From JBBRNH01 sp038230415 (GTDB taxonomy: Bacteria > Bacteroidota > Bacteroidia > Cytophagales > Spirosomataceae): DNA of 34,408 nucleotides. The position numbers were made by a program, and so were the translations under genes. The first letter of the stretch is position 1, and each line of letters starts with the position of its first letter. The DNA is taken from positions 1 through 34,408 of the forward strand of contig JBBRNH010000063.1 in assembly GCA_038230415.1 (NCBI GenBank), written 5' to 3'. Below the pieces are notes generated by a model. The model was not told where the DNA came from and did no database searches. It worked only from the letters and a program-made list of their open reading frames with translations. Of this stretch, positions 14,866 to 21,707 are shown piece by piece.

Positions 14866-14988
14866 TCAGCGCAAATGCGATCCCAGAAACCAGCAGAACA
14901 GGGCCATTGTCCAGGCCCAGGCCAAGCCCAGTACGGTAAAGATAACTTTGCCGACAATCGGCACGTCGGGCGTTCGGTATTTTTTCAT
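14866..14988 (-). CDS. Small membrane protein (40 aa), hypothetical
   Basis: This short frame encodes MKKYRTPDVPIVGKVIFTV followed by a long hydrophobic helix (residues 12-36) and a short basic end. The basic start and single transmembrane segment are typical of real small membrane proteins. It lies 40 bp upstream of pyrC on the same strand. No family is recognised. It is too short for codon statistics, so the call is tentative; it could be a leader or chance frame. Confidence 0.5.
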   Translation of the reverse strand: MKKYRTPDVPIVGKVIFTVLGLAWAWTMALFCWFLGSHLR

Positions 14989-15120
14989 GGTTATTACGGG
15001 GCAACGGTTACACGCCGGATAAACCACCAACTTGCCGGGCAGAACCACAAGTTGGCCCACCCGACAACGTTGATGCACGCCGTTTTTGGTTTGAGGAATA
15101 CTCGTACTGACTTGCGCCAG

Positions 15121-15151
15121 CCGCCCGCAAGCGCGTTTGTTTTGCGGGCGG
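15121..15151. repeat. GC-rich inverted repeat 3' of the TonB-C gene
   Basis: CCGCCCGCAA and its exact complement TTGCGGGCGG form a 10-bp stem with an 11-bp loop, starting 12 bp after the stop codon of the TonB-C gene. There is no T tract on the minus strand, so it may stabilise the mRNA end or act as a weak terminator. Confidence 0.6.
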
Positions 15152-15162
15152 TCAGCAACGTA

Positions 15163-15666
15163 TTAATCCAACTGAAATGAAACGGGCAATACCACCAATG
15201 ACCGCACGGCCTGACCGTTGCGGTAGGCGGGGAGCCAGTTTGGCATCCGGGATACCATCAGCAGCGCGGCCCGGTCAAGAATGCCTCCCGCCGACTGCAC
15301 GACCGTAAATTCGGTGAGTGTACCATCGGGCAACACCCGGAACCGTACTTTCACGGTGCCTTCGAGCCCAATCTGCTCGGCAACGCGGGGATACATACCC
15401 GGTTGCTTCAGGAATTCTTGCAGGGCGGCCCGGTCTCCCGGAAACAGGGCTACGGTATTGGCGGGCGCATAGTCATCGGCAACCGGGCGGGTCAGGTTAA
15501 TGTCTGGCGTAGCTTTTGCGCTGGTAAAGGCGGTGGCCGCACTGACCGGCTGGGCGTTGACGAAGAGCGGCATGGCCGGGGCCAGCAGGGTAATTAGCAG
15601 GCATCGGCGTGTCCAACGGGTGCGGGCAGCGCGGCTGATGCGGAGGGAAGCGGTTAATGCGTTCAT
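15163..15666 (-). CDS. TonB C-terminal domain protein (energy-transducer-like), exported
   Basis: This 167-aa protein has a long, very basic N-terminus (RISRAARTRWTRRC) and a hydrophobic segment ending FVNAQ, so it is exported or anchored. The C-terminal domain at about residues 85-167 is TonB_C-like: YPRVAEQIGLEGTVKVRFRVLPDGTLTEFTVVQSAGGILDRAALLMVSRMPNW. TonB C-domains couple inner-membrane energy to outer-membrane receptors. This protein lacks the long proline-rich spacer of a full TonB, so it may be an envelope protein of related fold. It is a single gene with no ExbB/ExbD nearby. Confidence 0.82.
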   Translation of the reverse strand: MNALTASLRISRAARTRWTRRCLLITLLAPAMPLFVNAQPVSAATAFTSAKATPDINLTRPVADDYAPANTVALFPGDRAALQEFLKQPGMYPRVAEQIGLEGTVKVRFRVLPDGTLTEFTVVQSAGGILDRAALLMVSRMPNWLPAYRNGQAVRSLVVLPVSFQLD

Positions 15667-15896
15667 AAATAAGTAAAAAGAGAGGAAAGTTATGCCAGCA
15701 GACCTTGTTGGCGATGCAAAGGTGGCAGACCCAAAAGCGGTTTAAGGCAGCAGAAACGCCCGTTTTCAAAAGCAGGCATTTACCGGGTTGGCCCCGCGTG
15801 TTTTTGCGGCCTTCGTAAATCAGGTATTTATACGGGTAAATAATGCGTATAAAAAACCTTGTTTTGCCGGTAATTCACCACGAACCCAATTTGATA
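15667..15896. other. Intergenic region between divergent genes
   Basis: This 230-bp stretch lies between the TonB-C gene and the signalling operon. It probably holds both promoters. I see CACCTTTG on the minus strand (15717-15724), one base off the -7 consensus, and TTGTTTTG (plus strand, about 15859-15866), also one base off, upstream of the ATG at 15897. No RNA gene or clear operator is seen. Confidence 0.4.
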
Positions 15897-16394
15897 ATGA
15901 CTACTTCCGCAGCCCCGCAACCCGCTGAGGTGCCGTACTCGATTCCGCTTAAAACTGCCGAGCAGTGGGTGAGCAACTGGATTGATGCCGACCCCAAAAC
16001 GCCCGTCCGCCCCGACGATATGCGGGCGTTTCTAATCAGGAAACAGGAGTTTCTCGACATCCTGACGCAGTTCGACACCGAATACATCCGGCTGTATGTG
16101 GGCCGCAAGCCGCTGCTCACCGCCGAGACCGGCAGTGGCAGTGGTACCGATCCACTCCAGCCGTGCTTAGTGCTGGTGTCGGCAGCCCGCCGGGGCGATG
16201 TTGGCCCGGTGGCCGGTGGCAAAAACCCCGACGATGTGATTGACCTGATTGGCGTGATGAACCCAACCCGCCCGCTGGAAGCCGTAAACTACCAAGTGTT
16301 CGATTTCACAAAGGCCTGCCCGCCCGACTGCGACACCGACAGCCCGCTGTTTATTGGCGAAGCCGACGAGCGTTGCCTGCCCAATATCCATTGA
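15897..16394 (+). CDS. Hypothetical protein, first gene of a signalling operon
   Basis: This 165-aa soluble protein begins MTTSAAPQPAEVPYSIPLKTAEQWV. No known domain is recognised. It has a helical first half (EQWVSNWIDAD, RKQEFLDILTQFDTEYIRLYVG) and a Gly/Ser-rich loop (TGSGSGTD), then LVLVSAARRGDVGPV and a cysteine pair near the end (ACPPDCDTD), which might bind a metal. The ATG at 15897 is preferred over 15843, which falls in the likely promoter. It ends 5 bp before the 7-TM gene, so it belongs to the same transcript. A role in the sensing pathway is inferred only from position. Confidence 0.75.
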   Translation: MTTSAAPQPAEVPYSIPLKTAEQWVSNWIDADPKTPVRPDDMRAFLIRKQEFLDILTQFDTEYIRLYVGRKPLLTAETGSGSGTDPLQPCLVLVSAARRGDVGPVAGGKNPDDVIDLIGVMNPTRPLEAVNYQVFDFTKACPPDCDTDSPLFIGEADERCLPNIH

Positions 16395-16399
16395 CACCG

Positions 16400-17065
16400 A
16401 TGGACATTGTCTGGCATTGGGTTCGCCAAAACGCGGGATACATTGTTTTGGTATCGGCCTTGGTTGCGCTGATCCGCTGGCGGCATCTGGAGCCGAAACT
16501 GCGGTATCTGGGGCTGTTTATCGGCGTGGCCGTGCTGGGTGAAACCGTCTCAGAAATCACGGCCCACGTGCTGCACATCAACAACCTGTATCTGTTTCAC
16601 GCCTATACCGTGCTGGAGTTCAACGCCATCGCTTTTTTTTACCGGCAGCTTTTCGAGTCGTTTTATCCGCGCTGGCTCGTGGTGGGGCTGATGGTGTTTT
16701 TTACGGCCTTTGGCTTAGTCAACAGCTTGTATATTCAACCCGTCACCGGCTACCATACCTACGCCCTCGGCTTAGAATGTCTGCTCATTATTGGCCTGAC
16801 CCTGATGCTCTACTACCAGATGCTGGCCGAGATGAAAACCGACCGCCTGCATACCTCGCCGGTTTTTTGGATCAACACCGGGTTTTTGGTCTATTTTGCA
16901 GGATCGTTGTTTGTGTTCATGCTGCAAAACATACTGCTGGCTCAACCTAACCGCGAGCTGGGTGTGGTGGCTGGCACCATTCACCGGGTGGTTTTGCTTG
17001 TTCTGCACGTATTTATCAGCATTGGTTTATGGCTCAGTCCGGCGCGTTCTCAGACTTATCGGTAG
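16400..17065 (+). CDS. Seven-transmembrane protein, possible sensor partner of the histidine kinase
   Basis: This 221-aa integral membrane protein has about seven hydrophobic helices, near residues 13-27, 40-58, 70-88, 98-118, 125-147, 163-185 and 193-215. No enzymatic motif is recognised. The ATG at 16400 (MDIVWHWVRQ) lies 5 bp after the preceding stop. Its 3' end overlaps the kinase gene by 37 bp. The kinase has just one membrane helix and no extracytoplasmic domain, so this protein is a reasonable candidate for its sensory input. That link is an inference from operon structure. Confidence 0.8.
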   Translation: MDIVWHWVRQNAGYIVLVSALVALIRWRHLEPKLRYLGLFIGVAVLGETVSEITAHVLHINNLYLFHAYTVLEFNAIAFFYRQLFESFYPRWLVVGLMVFFTAFGLVNSLYIQPVTGYHTYALGLECLLIIGLTLMLYYQMLAEMKTDRLHTSPVFWINTGFLVYFAGSLFVFMLQNILLAQPNRELGVVAGTIHRVVLLVLHVFISIGLWLSPARSQTYR

Positions 17066-17847
17066 TGTTGCTGGGCGGTTCGCTGGCTATGGTCTTGCTC
17101 GTGGTGGGGGTGGTGGGGTTTATGCTGCTCTACCAGAAACGGGTAATCGAACAAACTATGTTGGTCAAACAAATGGAGCTTAACTACCAGCAGGCCGTTG
17201 TCCATCACACGCTCGATGCCGTTGAAGATGAACGCAAACGGGTGGCCCGCGACCTGCACGACGAGGTGGGCGCGGCCCTGTCGGCGATGCGGCTGCTGGT
17301 GGGGCAACTCGGTAATACGCTCCCGCCCGATGCCCGCACCCACGAGTTGAGCCAGAAAGTGAAGGGCGTGATTGACCATACGATGGACAGTGTTCGGCGC
17401 ATTTCTAACGACCTGCTGCCCCAGGGACTCGACGAACTGGGGCTGGCATACGCCCTGGAAGGGCTTTGCGAAAACGCCATGAGCCTGACCGATACGGACA
17501 TCCGGCTGACGGTGGATACCTGTGCCAACCTGCCCGTGAGAACCAGTCTGATTATTTACCGGCTCGTGCAGGAACTGCTCAACAATGCCGTAAAACACGC
17601 CGGTGCCACCAACATCGAGCTGACCATAGAACACCACCCGGCCAGCCTGCTGCTGCATTACGCTGACAACGGCAACGGGTTTGATTTTACGGAGGCTTAC
17701 CAGAAAAAGAGCCTCGGCCTGAAAAATATCGAGACCCGCGTTCAGATGCTCAACGGCACCGTTGCCTTCGACACGCAGCCCGGGCTGGGGTTGCGCGTGA
17801 CGGTTCAGATACCGACTGTTGCTAATTCAGTACCTGTAAACCCTTAA
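17029..17847 (+). CDS. Sensor histidine kinase, HisKA_3 (NarX/LiaS type)
   Basis: This 272-aa kinase has one N-terminal membrane helix (about residues 10-35), a short coiled linker, and a HisKA_3 dimerisation domain with ERKRVARDLHDEVGAALSA, where His77 is the phosphorylation site. The HATPase_c domain follows, with the N box QELLNNAVKHAGA, DNGNGFD, and the G box GLGLKNIETRV. There is no recognisable sensor domain. It overlaps the 7-TM gene by 37 bp, and the response-regulator gene starts 14 bp after its stop, so kinase, membrane protein and regulator form one circuit. Confidence 0.93.
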   Translation: MAQSGAFSDLSVVLLGGSLAMVLLVVGVVGFMLLYQKRVIEQTMLVKQMELNYQQAVVHHTLDAVEDERKRVARDLHDEVGAALSAMRLLVGQLGNTLPPDARTHELSQKVKGVIDHTMDSVRRISNDLLPQGLDELGLAYALEGLCENAMSLTDTDIRLTVDTCANLPVRTSLIIYRLVQELLNNAVKHAGATNIELTIEHHPASLLLHYADNGNGFDFTEAYQKKSLGLKNIETRVQMLNGTVAFDTQPGLGLRVTVQIPTVANSVPVNP

Positions 17848-17861
17848 CCGAACTGCCAGCC

Positions 17862-18536
17862 ATGACCCCCATCAACGTTGCCATTGCCGATGACCAGGTA
17901 TTATTTCGGAAGGGCATGATCGCTATCATAAACGGCTTTGCCGACGTTCGGGTGACGCTCGAAGCCGATCATGGCCGGGCTTTGCTCGACGCGCTCGTCA
18001 CCGCCACGCCCCCGCCCGATGTGGTGCTGCTCGACCTCTCGATGCCCGAACTGAACGGGGTCGAAACCACCAAACAACTCCAGAAAAGCTATCCGCAGCT
18101 AAAAATTATCATTCTCTCGGTGTACAGCGAAGACCGTTTTGTGACCCACCTGATGGAGCTTGGCGTAAACGCCTACCTGTTTAAAAACGCCGAGCCAACC
18201 GAGGTCGAACGCGCCATCAGAGCCGTGGTGGAGAAGGAGTTTTATTTTAACGAAGCGTTTCTGTCGGCCCTTAAAAACCGGCTTACCACCCGAAAACCCC
18301 GCCGGTTGCTTACCGACGATCTGCCCGCCACGCTCACAACCCGCGAAACGGAGGTTCTGAACCTGATTTGCCGGCAGCGAACGGCCCCCGAAATTGCCGA
18401 TCAGCTTTGCCTCAGCATCCGCACCATTGACGGACACCGGGCCAGCCTGCTCGAAAAAACCGGCGCACGAAACACCGCCGGGCTGGTGCTGTTTGCCATC
18501 AAAAACCACCTCATAGACCCCTCGGCCCTGCTCTGA
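17862..18536 (+). CDS. Response regulator, NarL/FixJ type
   Basis: This 224-aa protein has an N-terminal receiver domain with the acidic pair Asp10-Asp11, the phospho-acceptor Asp58 in VVLLDLSMP and Lys108 in LFKNAE. A LuxR-type helix-turn-helix spans about residues 158-215 (LTTRETEVLNLICRQRTAPEIADQLCLSIRTIDGHRASLLEK). It should be phosphorylated by the kinase encoded just upstream and bind DNA. It is the last gene of the operon; the convergent GH43 gene ends 4 bp away. Target genes are not visible in the window. Confidence 0.95.
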   Translation: MTPINVAIADDQVLFRKGMIAIINGFADVRVTLEADHGRALLDALVTATPPPDVVLLDLSMPELNGVETTKQLQKSYPQLKIIILSVYSEDRFVTHLMELGVNAYLFKNAEPTEVERAIRAVVEKEFYFNEAFLSALKNRLTTRKPRRLLTDDLPATLTTRETEVLNLICRQRTAPEIADQLCLSIRTIDGHRASLLEKTGARNTAGLVLFAIKNHLIDPSALL

Positions 18537-18540
18537 CACA

Positions 18541-20433
18541 TCACTTCTTGCCCACAAAGGCGGGCAGTCCCGACCCATCGCCGACGACTTCGCTGCGTGC
18601 AGAAACCCCGTGTTCGTTAAACGCTTCGATGGCAAAGTAATACGGCACCCCCACGTTTAAGGCCCGTAACTCAAACGGTTTGGCGGGCTGTTTATCACTG
18701 CGGTTGGTGGGGGCGGCATCGTGCCAAAACTGATACGTCTGGTAGAGTTTGTCGGGCGCAATGCCCCAGCGAACATTATAGCCAACGGCTCCCGGCGCAG
18801 CCGACCAGCTTAAATCAGCATTGCGCTCATCTTTCTGGCGTTTGGCCGTAAGGTTGGTGGGCGTGGCGGGGGCTTTGCCGGTGCCGGTGCCAAACACCCG
18901 GAACGCGTTGATACTCAGGTACGGCCCGGCCACGTAGCCATGCACATAGCGCACGTAGCGGGCGCGGGTCGGTTTGTCGAGTTCAACGTAGGCGCAGGCG
19001 TGGTCTTGGCGGGGCTGTTTGCTGAGGTCGGCAACGGTGGCCCAGGTCTTATTGTCGGTTGAGGTCTGAATCTGAAACGTGGTATAAACCGTTGAATCAG
19101 AGTCGAATACGGTTTGCTTGTAATCGAGGTAGTTTACCTGCACGGCATTCACGGTAAACTCGCCCTGCAAATCGGCGGTGAGGGTTTCGCCCGGTGCGTT
19201 CCGGCCCGATACCCAGAACGTGCGCGGGTTTTCGTCGGCTACTTTGTCGGCGGTGAGCGTATCCAAGGGGCCACCCGCGCCACCCGACGGCATCAGGGTT
19301 GACGAAGCCACCACGGGTTTCCGGTAGTTCAGCAGCATCCAGCCGGTGAATAACTCGTCGGGCGTTTGCCACGTTGCTGTTGGCAGGCGGTGCGGGAAAT
19401 CACCGAATCGGGTGCTGGCAAACATCAGGTCGTCGCGGTCGAACCCGGCGGGATGCATCACAATCCGGCGTTCCATGCCCCAATTCACGCCAATCCAGGT
19501 GGTGCCGGTGTTCCAGTAATTCCCGAAGTTGTCCTGAAACGTATTGCCGTGACCCGTTCCGGTGGCAAAGCCGCCCGGCTTGTAGGCAACGGGATTGTTG
19601 GGGGCGTACTCAAAGGGGCCAAGCGGGTCTTTGCCGACGTAGGTGCCGTTGCCATAAACGTTGTATTCGGTGCCGGGTGCGCCGTATTGCAGGTAGTAAT
19701 TCCCGTTGTGTTTGGTCATCCAGGCTCCCTCGGTAAAGGGCTTAAACGGGTCGGAGTGATTGGGGCCGAAGCGTTCCCAGCCGTGCCGGTACGGGTCGAG
19801 CCAGAACATGGACTTGTACGCATCGGGCGACACGCGGCCTTGCGCGTCGGTACCGGCGTAGGTCAGGTTGCGTTTTTTGTCGAGTTCGGCCCCGAAAAGC
19901 GGATACACATTCGACGAACCCCAGTACATAAACCAGCGGTCGGTATCGTCGTCGTGAAACAGGGCCGGGTCCCAGGGGCCAATGTCTTTGGGCAGTCGGG
20001 GCATCCACCGATTCAGGAATTTGAGTTTGCCGTGGGCCGGATCGGTGCTGTAAAAAATGGGCCGTTGCTCAAACGTACTCTGAAATAGATACAGCGTGTC
20101 GCGGACAGAGAGGGCTGCGGGCGCGCACATATCTTCCATCGGCCATTTGTCCGGCACGATATATTGCCAGTTGATCAGGTTGGTCGAATGCCACCAGCCG
20201 CCCTGAATCGTGACGAAGAGGTAATACTCGCCAGGGTTGCGTCCAACTTTGTGATTGATAATCACGGGATCAGCCCCGGCGCGGTAGGAAATCCGTTCGT
20301 TGAGTTGCTCAAAGTTATACCGATAGCTGATGTCCATCGGGTTGCAGTAGGTGGTCTGCCGGGGCGGTTGGGGCTGGGCAATGGCCTGAGTCAGGCAAAG
20401 AATGAAGCAAACCAAAAGAGACAGGCAGCGCAT
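18541..20433 (-). CDS. Secreted GH43 family glycosidase with F5/8 type C and Fn3 modules
   Basis: This 630-aa secreted protein has a signal peptide (residues 1-19, ending AIAQ). The catalytic module (about 25-365) is a five-bladed beta-propeller of glycoside hydrolase family 43, and the expected acidic triad is visible: Asp55 in RAGADPVII, Asp155 in GPWDPALF and Glu236 in TEGAWMT. An F5/8 type C (CBM32-like) module spans about 375-520, and a fibronectin type III domain about 525-620. Family members cleave arabinose- or xylose-containing plant polysaccharides; the exact substrate is unknown. No SusC/SusD pair is adjacent. It is a single leftward gene. Confidence 0.88.
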   Translation of the reverse strand: MRCLSLLVCFILCLTQAIAQPQPPRQTTYCNPMDISYRYNFEQLNERISYRAGADPVIINHKVGRNPGEYYLFVTIQGGWWHSTNLINWQYIVPDKWPMEDMCAPAALSVRDTLYLFQSTFEQRPIFYSTDPAHGKLKFLNRWMPRLPKDIGPWDPALFHDDDTDRWFMYWGSSNVYPLFGAELDKKRNLTYAGTDAQGRVSPDAYKSMFWLDPYRHGWERFGPNHSDPFKPFTEGAWMTKHNGNYYLQYGAPGTEYNVYGNGTYVGKDPLGPFEYAPNNPVAYKPGGFATGTGHGNTFQDNFGNYWNTGTTWIGVNWGMERRIVMHPAGFDRDDLMFASTRFGDFPHRLPTATWQTPDELFTGWMLLNYRKPVVASSTLMPSGGAGGPLDTLTADKVADENPRTFWVSGRNAPGETLTADLQGEFTVNAVQVNYLDYKQTVFDSDSTVYTTFQIQTSTDNKTWATVADLSKQPRQDHACAYVELDKPTRARYVRYVHGYVAGPYLSINAFRVFGTGTGKAPATPTNLTAKRQKDERNADLSWSAAPGAVGYNVRWGIAPDKLYQTYQFWHDAAPTNRSDKQPAKPFELRALNVGVPYYFAIEAFNEHGVSARSEVVGDGSGLPAFVGKK

Positions 20434-20457
20434 TGGGATCGGGTTTATGTCAGTTGC

Positions 20458-20487
20458 CCGAATAAGCAGAAAGCGCGGAGGTTCTAA
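20458..20487. repeat. Direct repeat, copy 1 (left side of the xisHI cassette)
   Basis: 30-bp segment that recurs at 21245-21274 with two mismatches; the last 24 bp (20464-20487, core AGCGCGGAGGTTCTAA) are identical in both copies and in the same orientation. It lies about 30 bp past the xisI stop. Similarity between the copies fades over the next 20 bp. Confidence 0.85.
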
Positions 20488-20517
20488 TCCTGGGCGTTGG
20501 TTGGTAACTGAATCCGG

Positions 20518-20829
20518 TCAGGCAAGTACGGGTAAAAAACCAACCTGAATATCTGCCGGTGAAATCCCTCTTCGGATGAGATCTTCGGTTAACTTGATAT
20601 CCGTCCAATTCTGCTGTATCCAGACTATTCCGTCTTTAATATCGAAATGAAAAACCACCTCATAGACAAACTGCTTTTTATGCCAGCCGATGCTGACCAA
20701 CTGAAAATGGTTGCGGTCTAAATCAGCCACTACCTGTTGTTCCAGTTTCGGGGCGTTGGCGTAGTGGATGGCAGCATACTCTTCCAGAAAGGTCAAGAGT
20801 ATGCGTTGGTATTTTTTTAGCTTTTCCAT
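20518..20829 (-). CDS. xisI: XisI family protein
   Basis: This 103-aa protein matches XisI, named as an excision-controlling factor of the nitrogenase fdxN element in Anabaena. The family pattern is visible: KYQRILLTFLEEYA near the start, then DRNHFQLVSIGW, YEVVFHFDIKDGIVWIQQNWTD, and a C-terminal GISPADIQVGFLP. It overlaps xisH by 13 bp, the usual pairing. No XisF-like recombinase is nearby, so an excision role is not supported here; the family is widespread outside heterocyst-forming cyanobacteria and its function there is unknown. Confidence 0.92.
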   Translation of the reverse strand: MEKLKKYQRILLTFLEEYAAIHYANAPKLEQQVVADLDRNHFQLVSIGWHKKQFVYEVVFHFDIKDGIVWIQQNWTDIKLTEDLIRRGISPADIQVGFLPVLA

Positions 20830-21230
20830 AAGACTATATGTTCGCTGTTAGCTTCATAAACAAGTAGTTTGATATTTTTCCGGGTCAGCACCTTTTGCAC
20901 AAACGGCTCCTGAAAAAAACTGAACCAGGCTTGCTCAGGCACGGCCAGAAAGACAACCCGGTCGGGGTCTTCATCTTCTAAAGCTAACACATAATTGTCG
21001 TATTGCCCAACGGCTTCGTGAAATGCAGAGACGGGCGAATCGCCCCGGAACGACTTGATTTCAACCGCAATTTTAGCGTCTCCCTGTTCGGCGGCAATAA
21101 CCCGTTCAGCTCCCAAATCAATAAAGAGCCGAATAGTTCCGATTTTTATCGGGTATGGATCGTGCGTGATCAGCCAGCCTTCTTTTTGCAAAGCGCGTTT
21201 CACCGCGTCGTGAAACATATCTTTAGCCAT
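20817..21230 (-). CDS. xisH: XisH family protein (PD-(D/E)XK nuclease-like)
   Basis: This 137-aa protein matches XisH. The likely PD-(D/E)XK core is visible: Asp39 in RLFIDLGAER, then AVEIKSF with Glu57 and Lys59. The typical FHEAVGQYDNYVLAL and VPEQAWFSFFQEPFV segments follow. The ATG at 21230 is chosen; the codon before it is TTG and could also be read as a start. xisH and xisI overlap by 13 bp and are probably one transcript. The cassette is flanked by a direct repeat, which suggests it can be gained or lost as a unit. Confidence 0.92.
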   Translation of the reverse strand: MAKDMFHDAVKRALQKEGWLITHDPYPIKIGTIRLFIDLGAERVIAAEQGDAKIAVEIKSFRGDSPVSAFHEAVGQYDNYVLALEDEDPDRVVFLAVPEQAWFSFFQEPFVQKVLTRKNIKLLVYEANSEHIVLWKS

Positions 21231-21244
21231 CAATCTAAGATTTT

Positions 21245-21274
21245 CTGAAGAAGCAGAAAGCGCGGAGGTTCTAA
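21245..21274. repeat. Direct repeat, copy 2 (right side of the xisHI cassette)
   Basis: Second copy of the 30-bp repeat at 20458-20487, same orientation, offset 787 bp. It begins about 15 bp upstream of the xisH start codon and may overlap its promoter. A weak GCGT-ACGC hairpin follows at 21281-21294. Confidence 0.85.
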
Positions 21275-21308
21275 CTCTATGCGTTAGTTTACGCCTGATA
21301 AGTGGCCT

Positions 21309-21491
21309 TCACCAAAGCCGACGCAATTCGTTGAGCAGAAAAACAACGAGACCACTCACCTCTGCCAGCACGCCTGAGCCGATGAGCAGACGGGCCAACG
21401 CGGGGGCAGCCGAGCTAACCAACAAAAATACACCGATCAGCACGAAGACCATGCCGGTCAGAATGGTTTTCCAGGGATTCAGCGTATTCAT
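21309..21491 (-). CDS. Small membrane protein (60 aa), two TM helices
   Basis: This protein starts MNTLNPWKTILTGMVFVLIGVFLLV and has two predicted helices, about residues 9-26 and 33-53, with a short tail (NELRRLW). No family is recognised. The frame extends to 21659, but that part crosses the promoter at 21629-21659, so the ATG at 21491 is the start. The long leader (about 130 nt) has a stable hairpin. Two direct repeats just upstream of the promoter suggest control by the adjacent HTCS. Confidence 0.75.
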   Translation of the reverse strand: MNTLNPWKTILTGMVFVLIGVFLLVSSAAPALARLLIGSGVLAEVSGLVVFLLNELRRLW

Positions 21492-21535
21492 GATTCCGGG
21501 GTGCTTGCGGGCTACGTGTCTTGTTTGAAACAACG

Positions 21536-21561
21536 ACGGACAGCCCGATTGCGCTGTCCGT
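21536..21561. promoter_or_regulatory. Hairpin in the leader of the small membrane protein gene
   Basis: ACGGACAGC and its exact complement GCTGTCCGT form a 9-bp stem with an 8-nt loop, in the predicted 5' leader about 45 nt before the start codon. It could be an attenuator, a stability element or a terminator; no U tract follows on the minus strand. Confidence 0.6.
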
Positions 21562-21628
21562 TCGTGAGAATCACCTTTGAGGAATATTGATGTGAGTAGC
21601 GCGAAGCAGTATGGATAGAAGCGCACTA

Positions 21629-21659
21629 CAAAAGTAGCGGCCCTACGCCGGGTCACCAA
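21629..21659 (-). promoter_or_regulatory. Promoter of the small membrane protein gene
   Basis: Minus strand TACTTTTG (21636-21629) matches the -7 consensus, and a TTG (21659-21657) lies exactly 20 bp upstream, the usual Bacteroidota spacing. This is the best-formed promoter in the window. A CTAC-AAAA-GTAG inverted repeat covers the -7 box. Confidence 0.65.
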
Positions 21660-21665
21660 TGCTCA

Positions 21666-21707
21666 GACTATCTTAAATGTCGCATGGGACTATCTCATTT
21701 GTCGCAT
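21666..21707. promoter_or_regulatory. Two 20-bp direct repeats, likely regulator-binding site
   Basis: Units 21666-21685 and 21688-21707 agree at 17 of 20 positions (GACTATCT...TGTCGCAT) with a 2-bp spacer, giving a period of 22 bp, about two helical turns. They start 7 bp upstream of the -33 element of the small membrane protein promoter and end at the HTCS stop codon. AraC-type and HTCS regulators commonly bind such tandem sites. Confidence 0.7.

Noticed and set aside
15790..15811. GC-rich inverted repeat in the gap upstream of the signalling operon
   Set aside because: Short stem with a bulge and no T tract or operator symmetry; not strong enough to call.
19366..20088. Plus-strand open frame of 240 codons
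   Set aside because: Antisense to the GH43 gene, no recognisable domain.
20518..21230. xisHI as part of an active DNA excision element
   Set aside because: No recombinase gene is present, and XisH/XisI homologues are common in organisms without such elements.
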